Source of the DNA: Nostoc mirabile CHAB5784
GTDB taxonomy: Bacteria; Cyanobacteriota; Cyanobacteriia; Cyanobacteriales; Nostocaceae
Length of the DNA stretch: 49,679 nt
Assembly (NCBI RefSeq): GCF_020829645.1
Contig: NZ_JAIVFS010000061.1
Coordinates: forward strand, 1-49,679
Reading direction: 5' to 3'
A program made the position numbers and the translations under genes. Position 1 is the first letter of the stretch, and each line of letters starts with the position of its first letter. The notes beneath the pieces are model-generated. The model had not been told where the DNA came from and ran no database searches. It was given only the letters and a program-made list of their open reading frames with translations. Below, piece after piece: positions 36,701-44,056 of this stretch.

Positions 36701-38175
36701 TCAGTCCAACCAATGGTTCGGCTGTCATTACCATCAAAGACACCCCTGACTCGAAGATTCAAGTGAATCTCAGCACGGAACCAAAAGTGTTGATTGAGAC
36801 AGAGGAAACTCTAGGCAAGCTCAACTTTAGCTTGAGTGCCACGCCACCCACTGAAGGCGTAATTGTCACAGTCAGTGTTCCCGACCTGGAAGAAAACTTC
36901 GTTACAGATAGCCTGGTTGTGGAAGGAGGCTCTCTGGTTGCATCTTCAGCCCAGGATAATACCTTCACTCTGAAGATTACTGAGAAAAACGCTAGTTTGA
37001 GTGTGGCGATCGCTAATGATGGTATCGCAGAAGGTGTAGAAACTGCTACTGTAACAGTATTAGCTGGCGAGGGCTATCAAATTAATCCTGAAGCTAGTAG
37101 CGGCACTTTCACACTCGTTGATTTACCAGCTCAGGTTCCTGGTTCAACGGCAGAATCAAATGATACTTTAGCAACTGCGATCGCTATCGGTGTAACAGCA
37201 AGCAATACTAATGTTAAATTTGACGGTGAAATTGCTGAGTATACTGTTGGTGAAGGTGATAATCAGATTCAAGTTGATGGTAGTGAAGATGTAGACCTTT
37301 ACAAGGTTAATCTCAAAGCCGGGGATAAGCTCTCAATCAACGTTGATGCCGCAGAAATAGACTCTAAGTTGCTCTACTCACAGCTACGGGTTTTCGATGC
37401 CCAAGGCAAGGAACTGGTGAAAACTGGTTTCGATGACTTCCAAGCAGCACCAGATGAGGTATTCTCAACCTTTAACGATCCTTACCTAGAGTTCACCACC
37501 GAAACCGATGGTACTTATTTTGTCGGCATCAGCCAAACTGGCAACGACTACTACAATCCCAACACAGTGGGCAGTGGCTCCGGCTCGGTGTACCCTGATT
37601 TTGGGATTGAAACTGGTAAGTACACAGTCAGTTTTGGACTATCTGCTGAAGAACCCACCAGTCCCTTTGGTACTGCGGGTGACAACACCCTAATTGGCAC
37701 TGCTGACAACGACCAACTGTTTGGCAACGGTGGCAATGACAAACTGTTAGCTAGAGGTGGCGATGACCTATTGTTTGGTAGCTCTGGCAATGACCTGCTC
37801 AATGGTGGTGATGGCAATGACCAACTGTTTGGCAATGGAGGTAAAGACACATTGCTCGGTGGTGCTGACAATGATATCATCTACAGTGGTTCGGGAGATG
37901 ACTTGATTAACGGTGGTGTTGGTAATGACACCCTTTACCTGAACGGCGGTAATGATGTTGTTATATTGACACAAGGTCAGGGTGTAGATACCATCAACAA
38001 CTTCCAGATATCTTTTGGTCAGCGCATTGGTTTAGTCAGCGGTTTGAGCTACGACCAGTTGACTTTGAGTCAGAGCGGATTTGATACCGAGATCAAAGTA
38101 AATGATGAGACATTAGGAGTGCTGAAATATACACAAGCAACTAGTCTCAATTCATCGGCGTTTACCAATGTTTAA
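30781..38175 (+). CDS. Giant modular Calx-beta/PPC/RTX surface protein
   Basis: The 2464 residues form four tandem supermodules starting near nt 30781, 32590, 34048 and 35860. Each has an A domain (for example FTIAGTYKND... with GEIPTGGIEVYI), a Calx-beta-like B domain (PEVSF... LVESEG... GYTV), a second Calx-beta-like C domain (IQVSLTTSPQVLVESE) and a PPC-like D domain (ESNDT, EDVDLYKVELKAGD, YYVGVS, YTLNLSL). Supermodule 2 has lost nearly all of its C domain near 33465-33520. The C-terminus (37660-37990) carries about ten RTX-type nonapeptides (GNGGNDKL, GGDGNDQLFG) for calcium binding. There is no signal peptide, consistent with type I secretion, but no such exporter is in the window. A role in cell surface, matrix or adhesion is inferred. 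Confidence 0.9.
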   Translation: MPTIIGISSTPITVDAEDNLLTYGLVKSTTGASVLNLSLNVEGSIPEEGLVVNVISNIDLLKYLNGLGTTPFAPGAEILEGIYDETGKGIGFKVKVATPNSSIAFRLKSELPADELETVTFSVQPGAGYDVNPESDSTTFPVYNTLQDVPTPSVTPEVSFTATNTTIVESQGDRITFNFSLSEAPPPEGVTIFVGSGGFGSLGEFDVLNAQVTGGDYPAPNFASNGFYFHITEQTASVSVAAFPDDTSEGLEGIGFSLQAGPGYTVNATSSQVLVTIQDTPESTLPQVTLTGTPTTLIEADSTVSVHTFTLSTPPSADGLIVSVSAANLSEFDLAQISVTGGSIEAVRANGFDLKFTSQSAVIELPVKNDGVAEGIETAVFTLLAGTGYVIGETDNQATFTILDTPGQSQPLSAEIESNDTIATANNILLSAANPTVAITGAIDYNATNRYRINPTDAGFTYVDNTEDVDLYKVELKAGDRLVLDIDAQQNDSTLSSALQVFDDSGQVLAANRRAPAPNEIFLSRNDSYLDFTASEAGTYYVGVSSNPNYNRSVENPTLANFDPYNPNQQGSGTGTSSGTYTLNLSLNPGVGTVVNPPLPVPSGTRPIISLETITGTYSGRDTGEKILSPYLITSPPEGAAVLVISLQADGDIPEGGANVTINSNIILRDYLGALRTEPFSIGGEVGNAIYDAQTGEATGFTFNLTQNNAYISFIVPTTTEIEGSQSATFALLPGDNTRVNPNADSSTVTFYETLEQAPPLTVIPQVGLEVSQTQLVESEGTSTVLTFTLDQAPSPEGVLVYVNSGVTGGVAEFDVFQTEVNGASFPYGNFQAGGFYVKLTEQTATLTLSAFDDAEVEGIESLKFELQSGAGYTIDPAKAAVTFTLLDTPTSQIQVSDELSPTNLIESAETVVENEGDSLQTVNDVIPQAIDTKLDKDNTSFKIQAEIGNAPGNFIDASEDVDLYKVELKTGDKIKIDTDSVPFLIEGFEDEQFVDTELRLFDSTGQQLATSFNNPAPDELFVSNRDAYLEFTATADGAYYIGVAANSNRYYDPFTAGSGGGRIIPASGTNIGNYELSIDLTAVPRPPEPTVFFNTIAGAFDFEDNLLAPALVKTLQDGTSLLTFVFSVDGEIPADGLVVTINSDIAFQDYFSNLGTEPFSPGGEFVGAVFNSEGEATGFKFKLTQANALINLSVKDNSAGATTDTATFTLEAGTGYDVGAASSTVTFYESLSEVPAATVTPTVSLSTNNTSLSEATGNTTTLTFSLSEPPPQGGLLVYVNSPSPTGGEGDAAGRVLAEFDVYNAEVTGGVFPAPNFGASGFYFKITSQTATITLPAFADDEVEGIDEITFNLQQAPGYSINTDAPGVTLTVVDDTTSQIQVSLTTSPQVLVESEATVSLHTFSLSATPPEAGVTVSVRASNLGEFNLDGIVIEGGEIAAVRNNGFDLKITAKDATIKLPVKADGVPELVEQALFTLLPGTGYQVNSAANFGKFTIVDIPEFAPPLTEVSEPNDTIERAFDTKLSSAYPFFSIDSTIDFEYDNNYETEKGLIFVDASEDVDLYKFELKAGDTIKIDVDANQFEPGRKLDTSLRVFDANGVQVGYGEDNAAPDELFVGKWASYLEFTAPEDGVYYAGVAIYNNTKYDPLEPASGNGNSSTDPNGYGTGKYTLNISLNDPDAFIANPTEIPAGNGEGPAISLFTIAGTYKNDFDNLDFGIVSPQISETVAEGATSVITFVLTAEGEIPTGGIEVYIQSDNPLLDYLGNRDSFGSLLSDKPFSRGGQFLDAVYNEAGEAIGFNFRLEEAFATIVIPPTNRETPETNGAETVTFSVVESVGYTVSDSGSSTVTFYDTVAEVPAPTVIPEVSIAFSQTELIESEETVTVITLSLSEPPPPEGVQVYISGNAQDTLNEFAIFDGQFTGGVPAADGAVSGFYFKLLEQTATITLPVFNSTDIVEGIEEFKFEVKPGAGYTVSPTNGSAVITIKDTPDSKIQVNLSTEPKVLIETEETLGKLNFSLSATPPTEGVIVTVSVPDLEENFVTDSLVVEGGSLVASSAQDNTFTLKITEKNASLSVAIANDGIAEGVETATVTVLAGEGYQINPEASSGTFTLVDLPAQVPGSTAESNDTLATAIAIGVTASNTNVKFDGEIAEYTVGEGDNQIQVDGSEDVDLYKVNLKAGDKLSINVDAAEIDSKLLYSQLRVFDAQGKELVKTGFDDFQAAPDEVFSTFNDPYLEFTTETDGTYFVGISQTGNDYYNPNTVGSGSGSVYPDFGIETGKYTVSFGLSAEEPTSPFGTAGDNTLIGTADNDQLFGNGGNDKLLARGGDDLLFGSSGNDLLNGGDGNDQLFGNGGKDTLLGGADNDIIYSGSGDDLINGGVGNDTLYLNGGNDVVILTQGQGVDTINNFQISFGQRIGLVSGLSYDQLTLSQSGFDTEIKVNDETLGVLKYTQATSLNSSAFTNV

Positions 38176-38286
38176 CTAGCTATGCACAACATAGTTAATT
38201 AGTCAAATGTTTGAGTGAACAAAGGGGGGGACTTTCAGATATTTCATCTGAATCCCCCTTTTCCTCAAGTTGAATGTAAAAGAATT

Positions 38287-39339
38287 ATGGATTTTAGCCT
38301 GTTTTATTTCGATGGTGATGGCTCTGTTGCTCGTCCTCATCAATACCAACTTTTAATCGAAAGCGCTAAATTTGCCGACCAAAACGGTTTAACAGCTATT
38401 TGGACTCCAGAACGGCATTTTCACGCTTTTGGAGGACTTTACCCGAATCCAGCACTTACTAGTGCAGCGATCGCTATGATTACTAAACAAGTGCAATTAC
38501 GTGCTGGTAGTTTTGTCCTACCTTTACACGATCCTGTACGAGCTACCGAAGAATGGGCAGTGGTAGATAATTTATCACAGGGAAGGGTAGCGATCGCTTT
38601 TGCTTCTGGTTGGACTGTGGATGATTTTGTTTTGGCTCGTGAACCTCATGTCAATCGCAAAGCTATAATGTGGAGGGATTTGGAGGTGATGCGAAAACTC
38701 TGGCGGGGCGAGTCGGTTGAACGTCAGGACGCTACGGGAAAAGTATTCTCCGTAAAAACACTGCCTAGACCTGTACAAGCAGAACTTCCTATCTGGATCA
38801 CTTGCCAGTCGCCAGAAACTTTTGTGGAAGCTGGTAAACTAGGGGCGCACGTTTTGACTTCATTGCTCGGTGGTACATTAGATGACATCGCTCCCAAAAT
38901 TAAGCTTTATCGTAACTCCCTGAAAAAACATGGACATAATCCCCAAGGGGGTAAAGTGGCGCTGATGATCCATACTTTTTTAGGGGATAACCTCAACGAT
39001 GTTAAGGAGAAAGTTACCCAACCTTTCTGCAATTACCTCAAAACCCATTATGAATTAATAGAAAGTTTGGCGAAGAGTATGGGCTTAAAAGTCAGCCTGA
39101 AAAACTTCTCTGAAGACGATATCGATAGTATACTGCAATTTGGTGTCGAAGGATTTATGAAAGGGCGATCGCTCATTGGCACTCCCGACAGTTGTCGCCC
39201 TTTTGTTGAGCAGATTCGCGCCGCCGGTGTAGATGAAATTGCTTGTCTAATTGACTTTGTACAAGATTACGATTTGGTGATGGACAGTTTACCATTTGTG
39301 AGTCAGTTGCGACAACAATTAGCCCCTTTGCTGAAGTAA
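38287..39339 (+). CDS. Luciferase-like FMN-dependent monooxygenase (MupA/Atu3671-type)
   Basis: About 350 residues from the ATG at 38287. A GTG at 38215 would add 24 residues that do not look like the family. The sequence follows the natural-product luciferase-like subgroup closely: DFSLFYFDGDGS, IWTPERHFHAFGGLYPNPAL, RAGSFVLPLHDPVRATEEW, GRVAIAFASGWTVDDFVL, KLWRGESVERQDATG. These TIM-barrel flavoenzymes usually occur within or beside PKS and NRPS lines and oxidise the growing chain. Here it stands alone, 17 kb from the polyketide operon and on the other strand. It might act in trans on that product; this is inference. Confidence 0.88.
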   Translation: MDFSLFYFDGDGSVARPHQYQLLIESAKFADQNGLTAIWTPERHFHAFGGLYPNPALTSAAIAMITKQVQLRAGSFVLPLHDPVRATEEWAVVDNLSQGRVAIAFASGWTVDDFVLAREPHVNRKAIMWRDLEVMRKLWRGESVERQDATGKVFSVKTLPRPVQAELPIWITCQSPETFVEAGKLGAHVLTSLLGGTLDDIAPKIKLYRNSLKKHGHNPQGGKVALMIHTFLGDNLNDVKEKVTQPFCNYLKTHYELIESLAKSMGLKVSLKNFSEDDIDSILQFGVEGFMKGRSLIGTPDSCRPFVEQIRAAGVDEIACLIDFVQDYDLVMDSLPFVSQLRQQLAPLLK

Positions 39340-39402
39340 AAAGTAAAAAGTGAATGATAATTGATATTAGGCTCGACGAATAATTATTATGGCAATTATT
39401 CT

Positions 39403-40212
39403 CTACAGAGTATCTGGATCAATACCCATTGCTCGGAGTCTTTCTGCTAGTATTTGAGAGCGCTCTAGTGCTTGTTCTTTCTCTAAAATGGCTTGGTCTT
39501 TCTCTAAAATAGCTTGGTCTTTCTCTAAAATAGCTTGGTCTTTTTCTAAAATAGCTTGGTCTTTTTCTAAAATAGCTTGGTCTTTATCCAATCTTTCGCT
39601 TTGGGCACGTTCGTCTGGTGTTAGTAAGACAGAACCATCCTGGTGACACCAACGTAACCAAGTATCCAGTCTCCCTTCAAATTCTCCTTGCCAAAGCGTC
39701 AAACCCAACTCGACTTGTTCTAACCAAGTTTCTGTAGTTTCAAAGTAACGTCTAGGTCTAAGTTCAAAGACACGTAGGGTTTGTTCCCCTAATTGATGGC
39801 TAGGGTCGTAGACTATATAGTAACTGACGCGCATCTGTTCATAAATTTTCAACTTGTTACCAAGTTCGTCACCTTCTTTATTTGAGACAATTTCAATTAC
39901 CAGTTCTGGTGGTTTACCAAACCGCCAAACCATGTAACAACGATTTTGCTTTTCCCACCAATTTGCAGGTACTTGCACATCAAAACTCAAAAAAACATCA
40001 GGTACGATGGGTGGTTCACCATCTGTATGGTAGATACCAATATTAGCAGCAGCTATAAAATTCTGTGAAATAGCACTGTAAAGAGTACTAACTAATAGAC
40101 GTTGTTGTTTTTCTGAGCCGAAATTGTCCACAGGTGTATCATCTTCTGTTACTAGCTGGCTAGCATCTGGAACATAGTAGTCATCATCATGAATTAGAAG
40201 TTGCTCAACCAT
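39403..40212 (-). CDS. Uma2-family putative nuclease with coiled-coil repeat tail
   Basis: The 269 residues contain a Uma2 (PD-(D/E)XK-like) core: PDVFLSFDV, then PPELVIEIVSNKEGDELGNK and YYIVYDP, with the expected acidic and Lys residues. Uma2 proteins are very abundant in cyanobacteria and their role is poorly known. The C-terminal region holds five DQAILEK heptads and ends in LAERLRAMGIDPDTL, a common Uma2 ending. The heptads are encoded by near-identical 21-bp units (39480-39588), so their number is likely to vary between strains. AGGT precedes the ATG at 40212. Confidence 0.88.
   Translation of the reverse strand: MVEQLLIHDDDYYVPDASQLVTEDDTPVDNFGSEKQQRLLVSTLYSAISQNFIAAANIGIYHTDGEPPIVPDVFLSFDVQVPANWWEKQNRCYMVWRFGKPPELVIEIVSNKEGDELGNKLKIYEQMRVSYYIVYDPSHQLGEQTLRVFELRPRRYFETTETWLEQVELGLTLWQGEFEGRLDTWLRWCHQDGSVLLTPDERAQSERLDKDQAILEKDQAILEKDQAILEKDQAILEKDQAILEKEQALERSQILAERLRAMGIDPDTL
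39480..39588 (-). repeat. Five 21-bp tandem repeats encoding DQAILEK
   Basis: The units, on the plus strand, have the core CTAAAATAGCTTGGTCTTT and differ by one or two silent changes. They encode a heptad coiled coil. Confidence 0.92.
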
Positions 40213-40354
40213 AAGTCTACCTAGTAATTAAGAGCCTAATTTTATCTTAGTTGATTAGAATAATGCTGTTATAAGTTGATCATTTCACACGGGGGTCTTC
40301 AGCAGTGGAGTTTTTGATTGCCTTGCTGCACGTCTTATTAGCGATCGGTTAACA

Positions 40355-40582
40355 TCACTCACTAGGTAGATTATCAGGGTCGATGGTGAGCGATCGCAAA
40401 TACCACGCTGACTTTTCTGCCTTTTCTTCTGGTGTCAAATAGCGATCGCCCTGTTTGTTATACCATGACAATAAATCCTGTGGAATGCCAGGTGCGCCAT
40501 TTTCTCTTGTAGGAACAAATTTTGCTTGGGGATTGGGTTTGAAACAGATGAACCAAAAACTGGTAAATTGTTTGGTGATCAT
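40355..40582 (-). pseudogene. Probable remnant of a second Uma2-type gene
   Basis: A 75-residue frame without a good ribosome binding site. Its second half (DLLSWYNKQGDRYLTPEEKA then AWYLRSLTIDPDNL) parallels the C-terminal region of the neighbouring Uma2 protein (RWCHQDGSVLLTPDERA, RLRAMGIDPDTL). The nuclease core is absent. It may be a broken duplicate; a small unrelated gene cannot be excluded. Confidence 0.5.
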
Positions 40583-40617
40583 ATAAGATTACCGGGGAGC
40601 ATCCCATTTTGGAATAT

Positions 40618-40674
40618 GTAGTGCGAGCGTCTCGCTCGCGTAATAGATGCCAGCGAGCAAGATGCTCGCACTAC
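40618..40674. repeat. GTAGTGCGAGC palindromic repeat, 57 bp
   Basis: Perfect 11-bp inverted ends GTAGTGCGAGC and GCTCGCACTAC around partly paired arms (CTCGCTCGCG, CAGCGAGCAAG). It lies between the 3' end of the desaturase-like gene and the Uma2 remnant. Confidence 0.85.
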
Positions 40675-40706
40675 AAATAAATCTGCTCGCATCTGGATGC
40701 ACCCGA

Positions 40707-41561
40707 TTACCGCAATAGTTTTTTCTGGACTAACTTCTTTGTTAGTAATCCTAAATAGCGTTGCCCAAACCATTCTCTAAATGGCAAAATAGTAGCATCC
40801 CAAAGGTTATTGTAGTTTTCACCAGTAGTTAATCCTGTTGCCGGAAATTCACCTTTTCGGGCACGGTAGTAAGAGCCAAAAATGATGTCCCAAATCGGAA
40901 AAAACAGAGCAAAATTTTTATCTATATGTTCTGGCCGAAATGAATGGTGAATTCTGTGGTGTTGTGGCCCAACTATAATTGGTGTGAAAATACCCAATTC
41001 TAAACGTAAATTTAAATGGATAAATTGTAACCAGATAATTTCAATAAACGCCAATAATCCTATGGCTATTGGTTCAATGTGAAACAATAAACTCATAGGA
41101 ATGACAATGAACGCGAGAATCAATGGTTCTTCTAGCCAATGTACCCGCCGAGTACTTGTGACATTTAAAGAAACTTCGCTGTGGTGAAATTTATGTTGTT
41201 CCCACAAAAATGAATTAGTATGTTGAAATCGATGTAACCAGTAATAAAAGAAGTCAAGAATGACAAAATAAAAAGCTATCCCAAGGATTGTTTCTATCCA
41301 GTTACTGGGTTCTGGTAAAGTTAAATAAGGGCCGCCCAGCCAATGCCGAGTTATTTCGACTAATGCTCCAATTCCGATCGCATTGAGCAAAAATGCAAAT
41401 AAAGTATAGACAACGTACCACTTTAAGTTAAAAACAATATCACGAAACGGCTGATTTGGCTCCACTGGACGTAACCGTTCAATCAAAATAAAAACACCAT
41501 ATATCAAAAATGCCTTCAGGACATATTTAATAAAGCCGAAGACAGGATCAATCCATTCCAT
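40707..41561 (-). CDS. Sterol desaturase/fatty acid hydroxylase-family membrane enzyme
   Basis: The 284 residues have four or more hydrophobic segments and the three histidine clusters of the di-iron hydroxylase superfamily: HRFQH, HKFHH and HHRIHH. The enzyme would hydroxylate or desaturate a lipid or carotenoid-like substrate in the membrane; the substrate cannot be told from sequence. GAGG nine bases before the ATG at 41561 supports the start. A MITE-like element and its duplicated target lie only 21 bp upstream of the ATG, so the native promoter has been pushed away and transcription probably starts in or beyond the element. Confidence 0.9.
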   Translation of the reverse strand: MEWIDPVFGFIKYVLKAFLIYGVFILIERLRPVEPNQPFRDIVFNLKWYVVYTLFAFLLNAIGIGALVEITRHWLGGPYLTLPEPSNWIETILGIAFYFVILDFFYYWLHRFQHTNSFLWEQHKFHHSEVSLNVTSTRRVHWLEEPLILAFIVIPMSLLFHIEPIAIGLLAFIEIIWLQFIHLNLRLELGIFTPIIVGPQHHRIHHSFRPEHIDKNFALFFPIWDIIFGSYYRARKGEFPATGLTTGENYNNLWDATILPFREWFGQRYLGLLTKKLVQKKLLR

Positions 41562-41591
41562 ATTTGAACTAACCTCAATTTTGTAGAGCAG

Positions 41592-41800
41592 CAGGGCTAT
41601 TTCGTTCTATACATAAACCGCCCAGAACTAAAGTTCAGCGGCTCATAACTAAAGTCCGTTTTAACGGACTATAACCTTTTCTCAGTCTAAAGTCCGTTAA
41701 AACGGACTATAACCTTTTCTCAGTCATCTTTAGATGAATGAGTGCTATTAGACTGGTGAATTCATTCTGAGGCGGGCTAGATGAGAATGAAATAGCCCTG
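41592..41800. mobile_element. MITE-like element, 209 bp, with 10-bp target duplication
   Basis: The ends are CAGGGCTATTTCGTTCT and AGAATGAAATAGCCCTG. TGTAGAGCAG occurs on both sides, at 41582-41591 and 41801-41810. Inside, a unit with AAAGTCCGTTTTAACGGACT and TATAACCTTTTCTCAGTC occurs twice. There is no coding capacity. Confidence 0.9.
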
Positions 41801-41810
41801 TGTAGAGCAG

Positions 41811-42080
41811 AGGATTATTGGATGCTGGGAATTTTTATAATAGTACCACAGACTGGTGCATAATTATATAGCAATTGCCCTTATTCTACTAGATTGTCAC
41901 TGTGTTTTTATCGTAAATTAAAGGGTTTAAGACCCCAACCATTACATGTAGCGCGGAGTCGGAGCCACTCCGCCTCCGATCCATTTCAGTCGGGGTTTAA
42001 ATCCCCGTCTGAAATGTCTAAAATGTTTGAATTTTGAATTTTGAATTTTGAATTGTTAACATAGTTACTAAGGAGATTCG
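41811..42080. other. Spacer before the membrane-protein gene, with palindromes
   Basis: It holds a GC-rich palindrome near 41953-41980 (GGAGTCGGAGCCACTCCGCC), an imperfect palindrome at 41982-42016 (CATTTCAGTCGGGG arm, TTTAAA centre), and TTTGAAT heptads at 42026-42055. AAGGAG five bases before the next ATG is a strong ribosome binding site. Confidence 0.75.
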
Positions 42081-42800
42081 ATGAATTGGAGTATTTTCCT
42101 AGCTGCACTTGGCAGCACGGGCATTGAATTTTTAGAAGTTGTAGCGATCGCCTATGCTATTGGTAGCTCTGGCTATGCTCGTGAGGCGATTTGGGGTGCA
42201 ATTACAGGTCTAGTTGTGGTATTACTAGGAGCGATCGCTCTTGGCACAGGATTACAGTTTCTCCCTCTGCAACCGTTGCAAATCTTCATTGGTTTGCTTC
42301 TGTTGTGGTTTGGTTGGAGATGGGTGAATAAATCTGTGCGCCGACTAGCTGCGGGACGGCGAGCAGGTTGGGTTGATGAGAATGTTCTCGAAAAAGAAGG
42401 TATTGCTTTAGATCAGCAATCGCCAGGATTCAGCAAGTTGAATTTTTTGATCATGACCAAAAGTGCTGCTTTGGAAGCTTTGGAAGTGGGTGTGATTGTG
42501 ATTACACTGGGATTAGCTTCTAGTGCTTGGTATGAAGTGATCGCTGCTACAGGACTGGCGCTATTATTATCGCTAGTTGCGGTAGTCACTTTACATCAAT
42601 ATTTGGTCAAATTGCCAGAGGTGTTAATTAAGCTTGGTGCTGGGATTATGCTCAGTTCCTTGGGAACTTTCTGGTTAGGGGAAGGTATGGGGCTGGAATT
42701 CCCTTTTGAAGAGTTTTCAATCTTGATTTTGATTGGGTTATATAGTATCACTGCGGCAGTTTCTATTTATTGGTTGAGAAGGGAAGTTGTGACGGAGTGA
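42081..42800 (+). CDS. Polytopic membrane protein (COG4280-like)
   Basis: The 239 residues have about six hydrophobic helices. They show two related halves with acidic motifs inside the membrane segments (GSTGIEFLEVVAIAYAIG and KSAALEALEVGVIVITLG), a pattern reminiscent of the LysE/UPF0016-type cation or solute carriers. I recall the family as COG4280, a predicted membrane protein without known function. A strong ribosome binding site supports the start. Confidence 0.75.
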   Translation: MNWSIFLAALGSTGIEFLEVVAIAYAIGSSGYAREAIWGAITGLVVVLLGAIALGTGLQFLPLQPLQIFIGLLLLWFGWRWVNKSVRRLAAGRRAGWVDENVLEKEGIALDQQSPGFSKLNFLIMTKSAALEALEVGVIVITLGLASSAWYEVIAATGLALLLSLVAVVTLHQYLVKLPEVLIKLGAGIMLSSLGTFWLGEGMGLEFPFEEFSILILIGLYSITAAVSIYWLRREVVTE

Positions 42801-42828
42801 AAGGCTCAGGCAAAGGCGCAAAGGCAAG

Positions 42829-42900
42829 CCAGTGCGCCCTTGCGGCAATGCCCGACTTGTTCGCTCTTAGCGTTCCCGTAGGGTAGCAACTGGCGTCGTA
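42829..42900. repeat. Dispersed repeat GCGCCCTTGCGGCAATGCCC
   Basis: The segment at 42831-42865 matches 16974-17008 in the polyketide spacer almost base for base. A related fragment lies near 46862-46945. Confidence 0.8.
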
Positions 42901-42915
42901 AAGGTAAGAAGTTTA

Positions 42916-43983
42916 ATGGATTGTCGTTACTGTTCGGTGGTTTCTCAAGCTAATGGTGAAGATCCAATTGGCACCGCAGGTACGGTGGATGAATGGTTGA
43001 TTGTAGAAGTACCGCGTCCCTGGAAGGCTGAACTTTGGCAAGAAAAGCCGGAATTTCAGCCGTTGCTTCAAGTTGTGGAACAGTTAGCGTCTAACCCGAT
43101 GCGGTATTTCAAAGGTCGGCTGTTAGCGATCGCTCCTGACAAGGCTTATACTCATCCAGAATGGGTTAGAGTCTTTTATTATCAGCGTCCAGCCCAGCTA
43201 TTTGCTCAGTATACCAAGCAGGAATATTTACTTCCCCTAACTCAGGTTGCTCTGCTTGCAGAAACTGTGTTATTTCAGCCGCAAAATTTACCCAGTTTTC
43301 AAATTTATCGTCAGCCAACAGAACACATTCGAGAAATTCTGGTTTGTACCCACGCTAACTATGACTTAGCTTGTGGGCGGTTTGGCTATCCCCTTTACCA
43401 ACTCCTGCGCCAAAAGTATGCAACAGAATCAGACAGTCTGCGGGTATGGCAAACTAATCATTTTGGTGGACACCAGTTTGCACCGACATTGATTGATTTT
43501 CCCACCGGTCAACTTTGGGGACACCTGAAAGCAGATGTTTTGGATTGTCTGATTTATCGACAGGGTGATGTTTCCCAATTGCAACCTTTCTATCGTGGCT
43601 GGACAGGTTTGGGAAAATTTGAGCAAATTGCTGAGAGAGAAATCTGGATGCAGTTAGGCTGGGATTGGCTGGATTATCCCAAAAGTGGGCGTATTCTAGC
43701 ACAAGATGAAGGTGGTATTGTGCGATCGCTCCTTAAAAGTATCTTCAAACGTGTTCCATCCCCAAAATTAAAACTTGTGGTTGCAAGATGGGATGAGCAA
43801 GCAACCTGGGCAAAAGTAGAGATTGATTACACAAGTAGTAATAATAGCCACCGAAGTGCATACGAAGCCACCGTTAAATTGACGGGAACAGTGAATAGTA
43901 AACGCAAATCTGGAGATGATGTACCCCTAACTAGCGTCAACCAGTACAGCATAGATCATCTATTAAAAATTTGTAATTCGTAA
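42916..43983 (+). CDS. Sucrase/ferredoxin-like family protein
   Basis: The 355 residues include an N-terminal CRYCS pair and, in the middle, ILVCTHANYDLACGRFGYPL and NHFGGHQFAPTLIDFPTGQL then WGHL. These are the conserved features of the sucraseferredoxin-like family, which has a thioredoxin-like ferredoxin fold and may bind a 2Fe-2S cluster through Cys and His residues. Its function in cyanobacteria is unknown to me. The last codons (ICNS) and the stop derive from TAATTCG heptads that continue to 44022, so the original C-terminus was probably replaced. Confidence 0.85.
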   Translation: MDCRYCSVVSQANGEDPIGTAGTVDEWLIVEVPRPWKAELWQEKPEFQPLLQVVEQLASNPMRYFKGRLLAIAPDKAYTHPEWVRVFYYQRPAQLFAQYTKQEYLLPLTQVALLAETVLFQPQNLPSFQIYRQPTEHIREILVCTHANYDLACGRFGYPLYQLLRQKYATESDSLRVWQTNHFGGHQFAPTLIDFPTGQLWGHLKADVLDCLIYRQGDVSQLQPFYRGWTGLGKFEQIAEREIWMQLGWDWLDYPKSGRILAQDEGGIVRSLLKSIFKRVPSPKLKLVVARWDEQATWAKVEIDYTSSNNSHRSAYEATVKLTGTVNSKRKSGDDVPLTSVNQYSIDHLLKICNS

Positions 43984-44022
43984 TTCGTAATTCGTAATTC
44001 GTAATTCGTAATTCGTAATTCC
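43972..44022. repeat. TAATTCG heptad repeats at the 3' end of the sucrase/ferredoxin-like gene
   Basis: Six or more heptads overlap the stop codon at 43981-43983. The same unit occurs at 8701-8738. Confidence 0.9.
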
Positions 44023-44056
44023 CAATGCCCAATGCCCCATTCCCAATTTTCAATTT

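Noticed and set aside
37551..37974. Opposite-strand frames under the RTX repeats
   Set aside because: Low-complexity mirror translations of the glycine-rich nonapeptide DNA.
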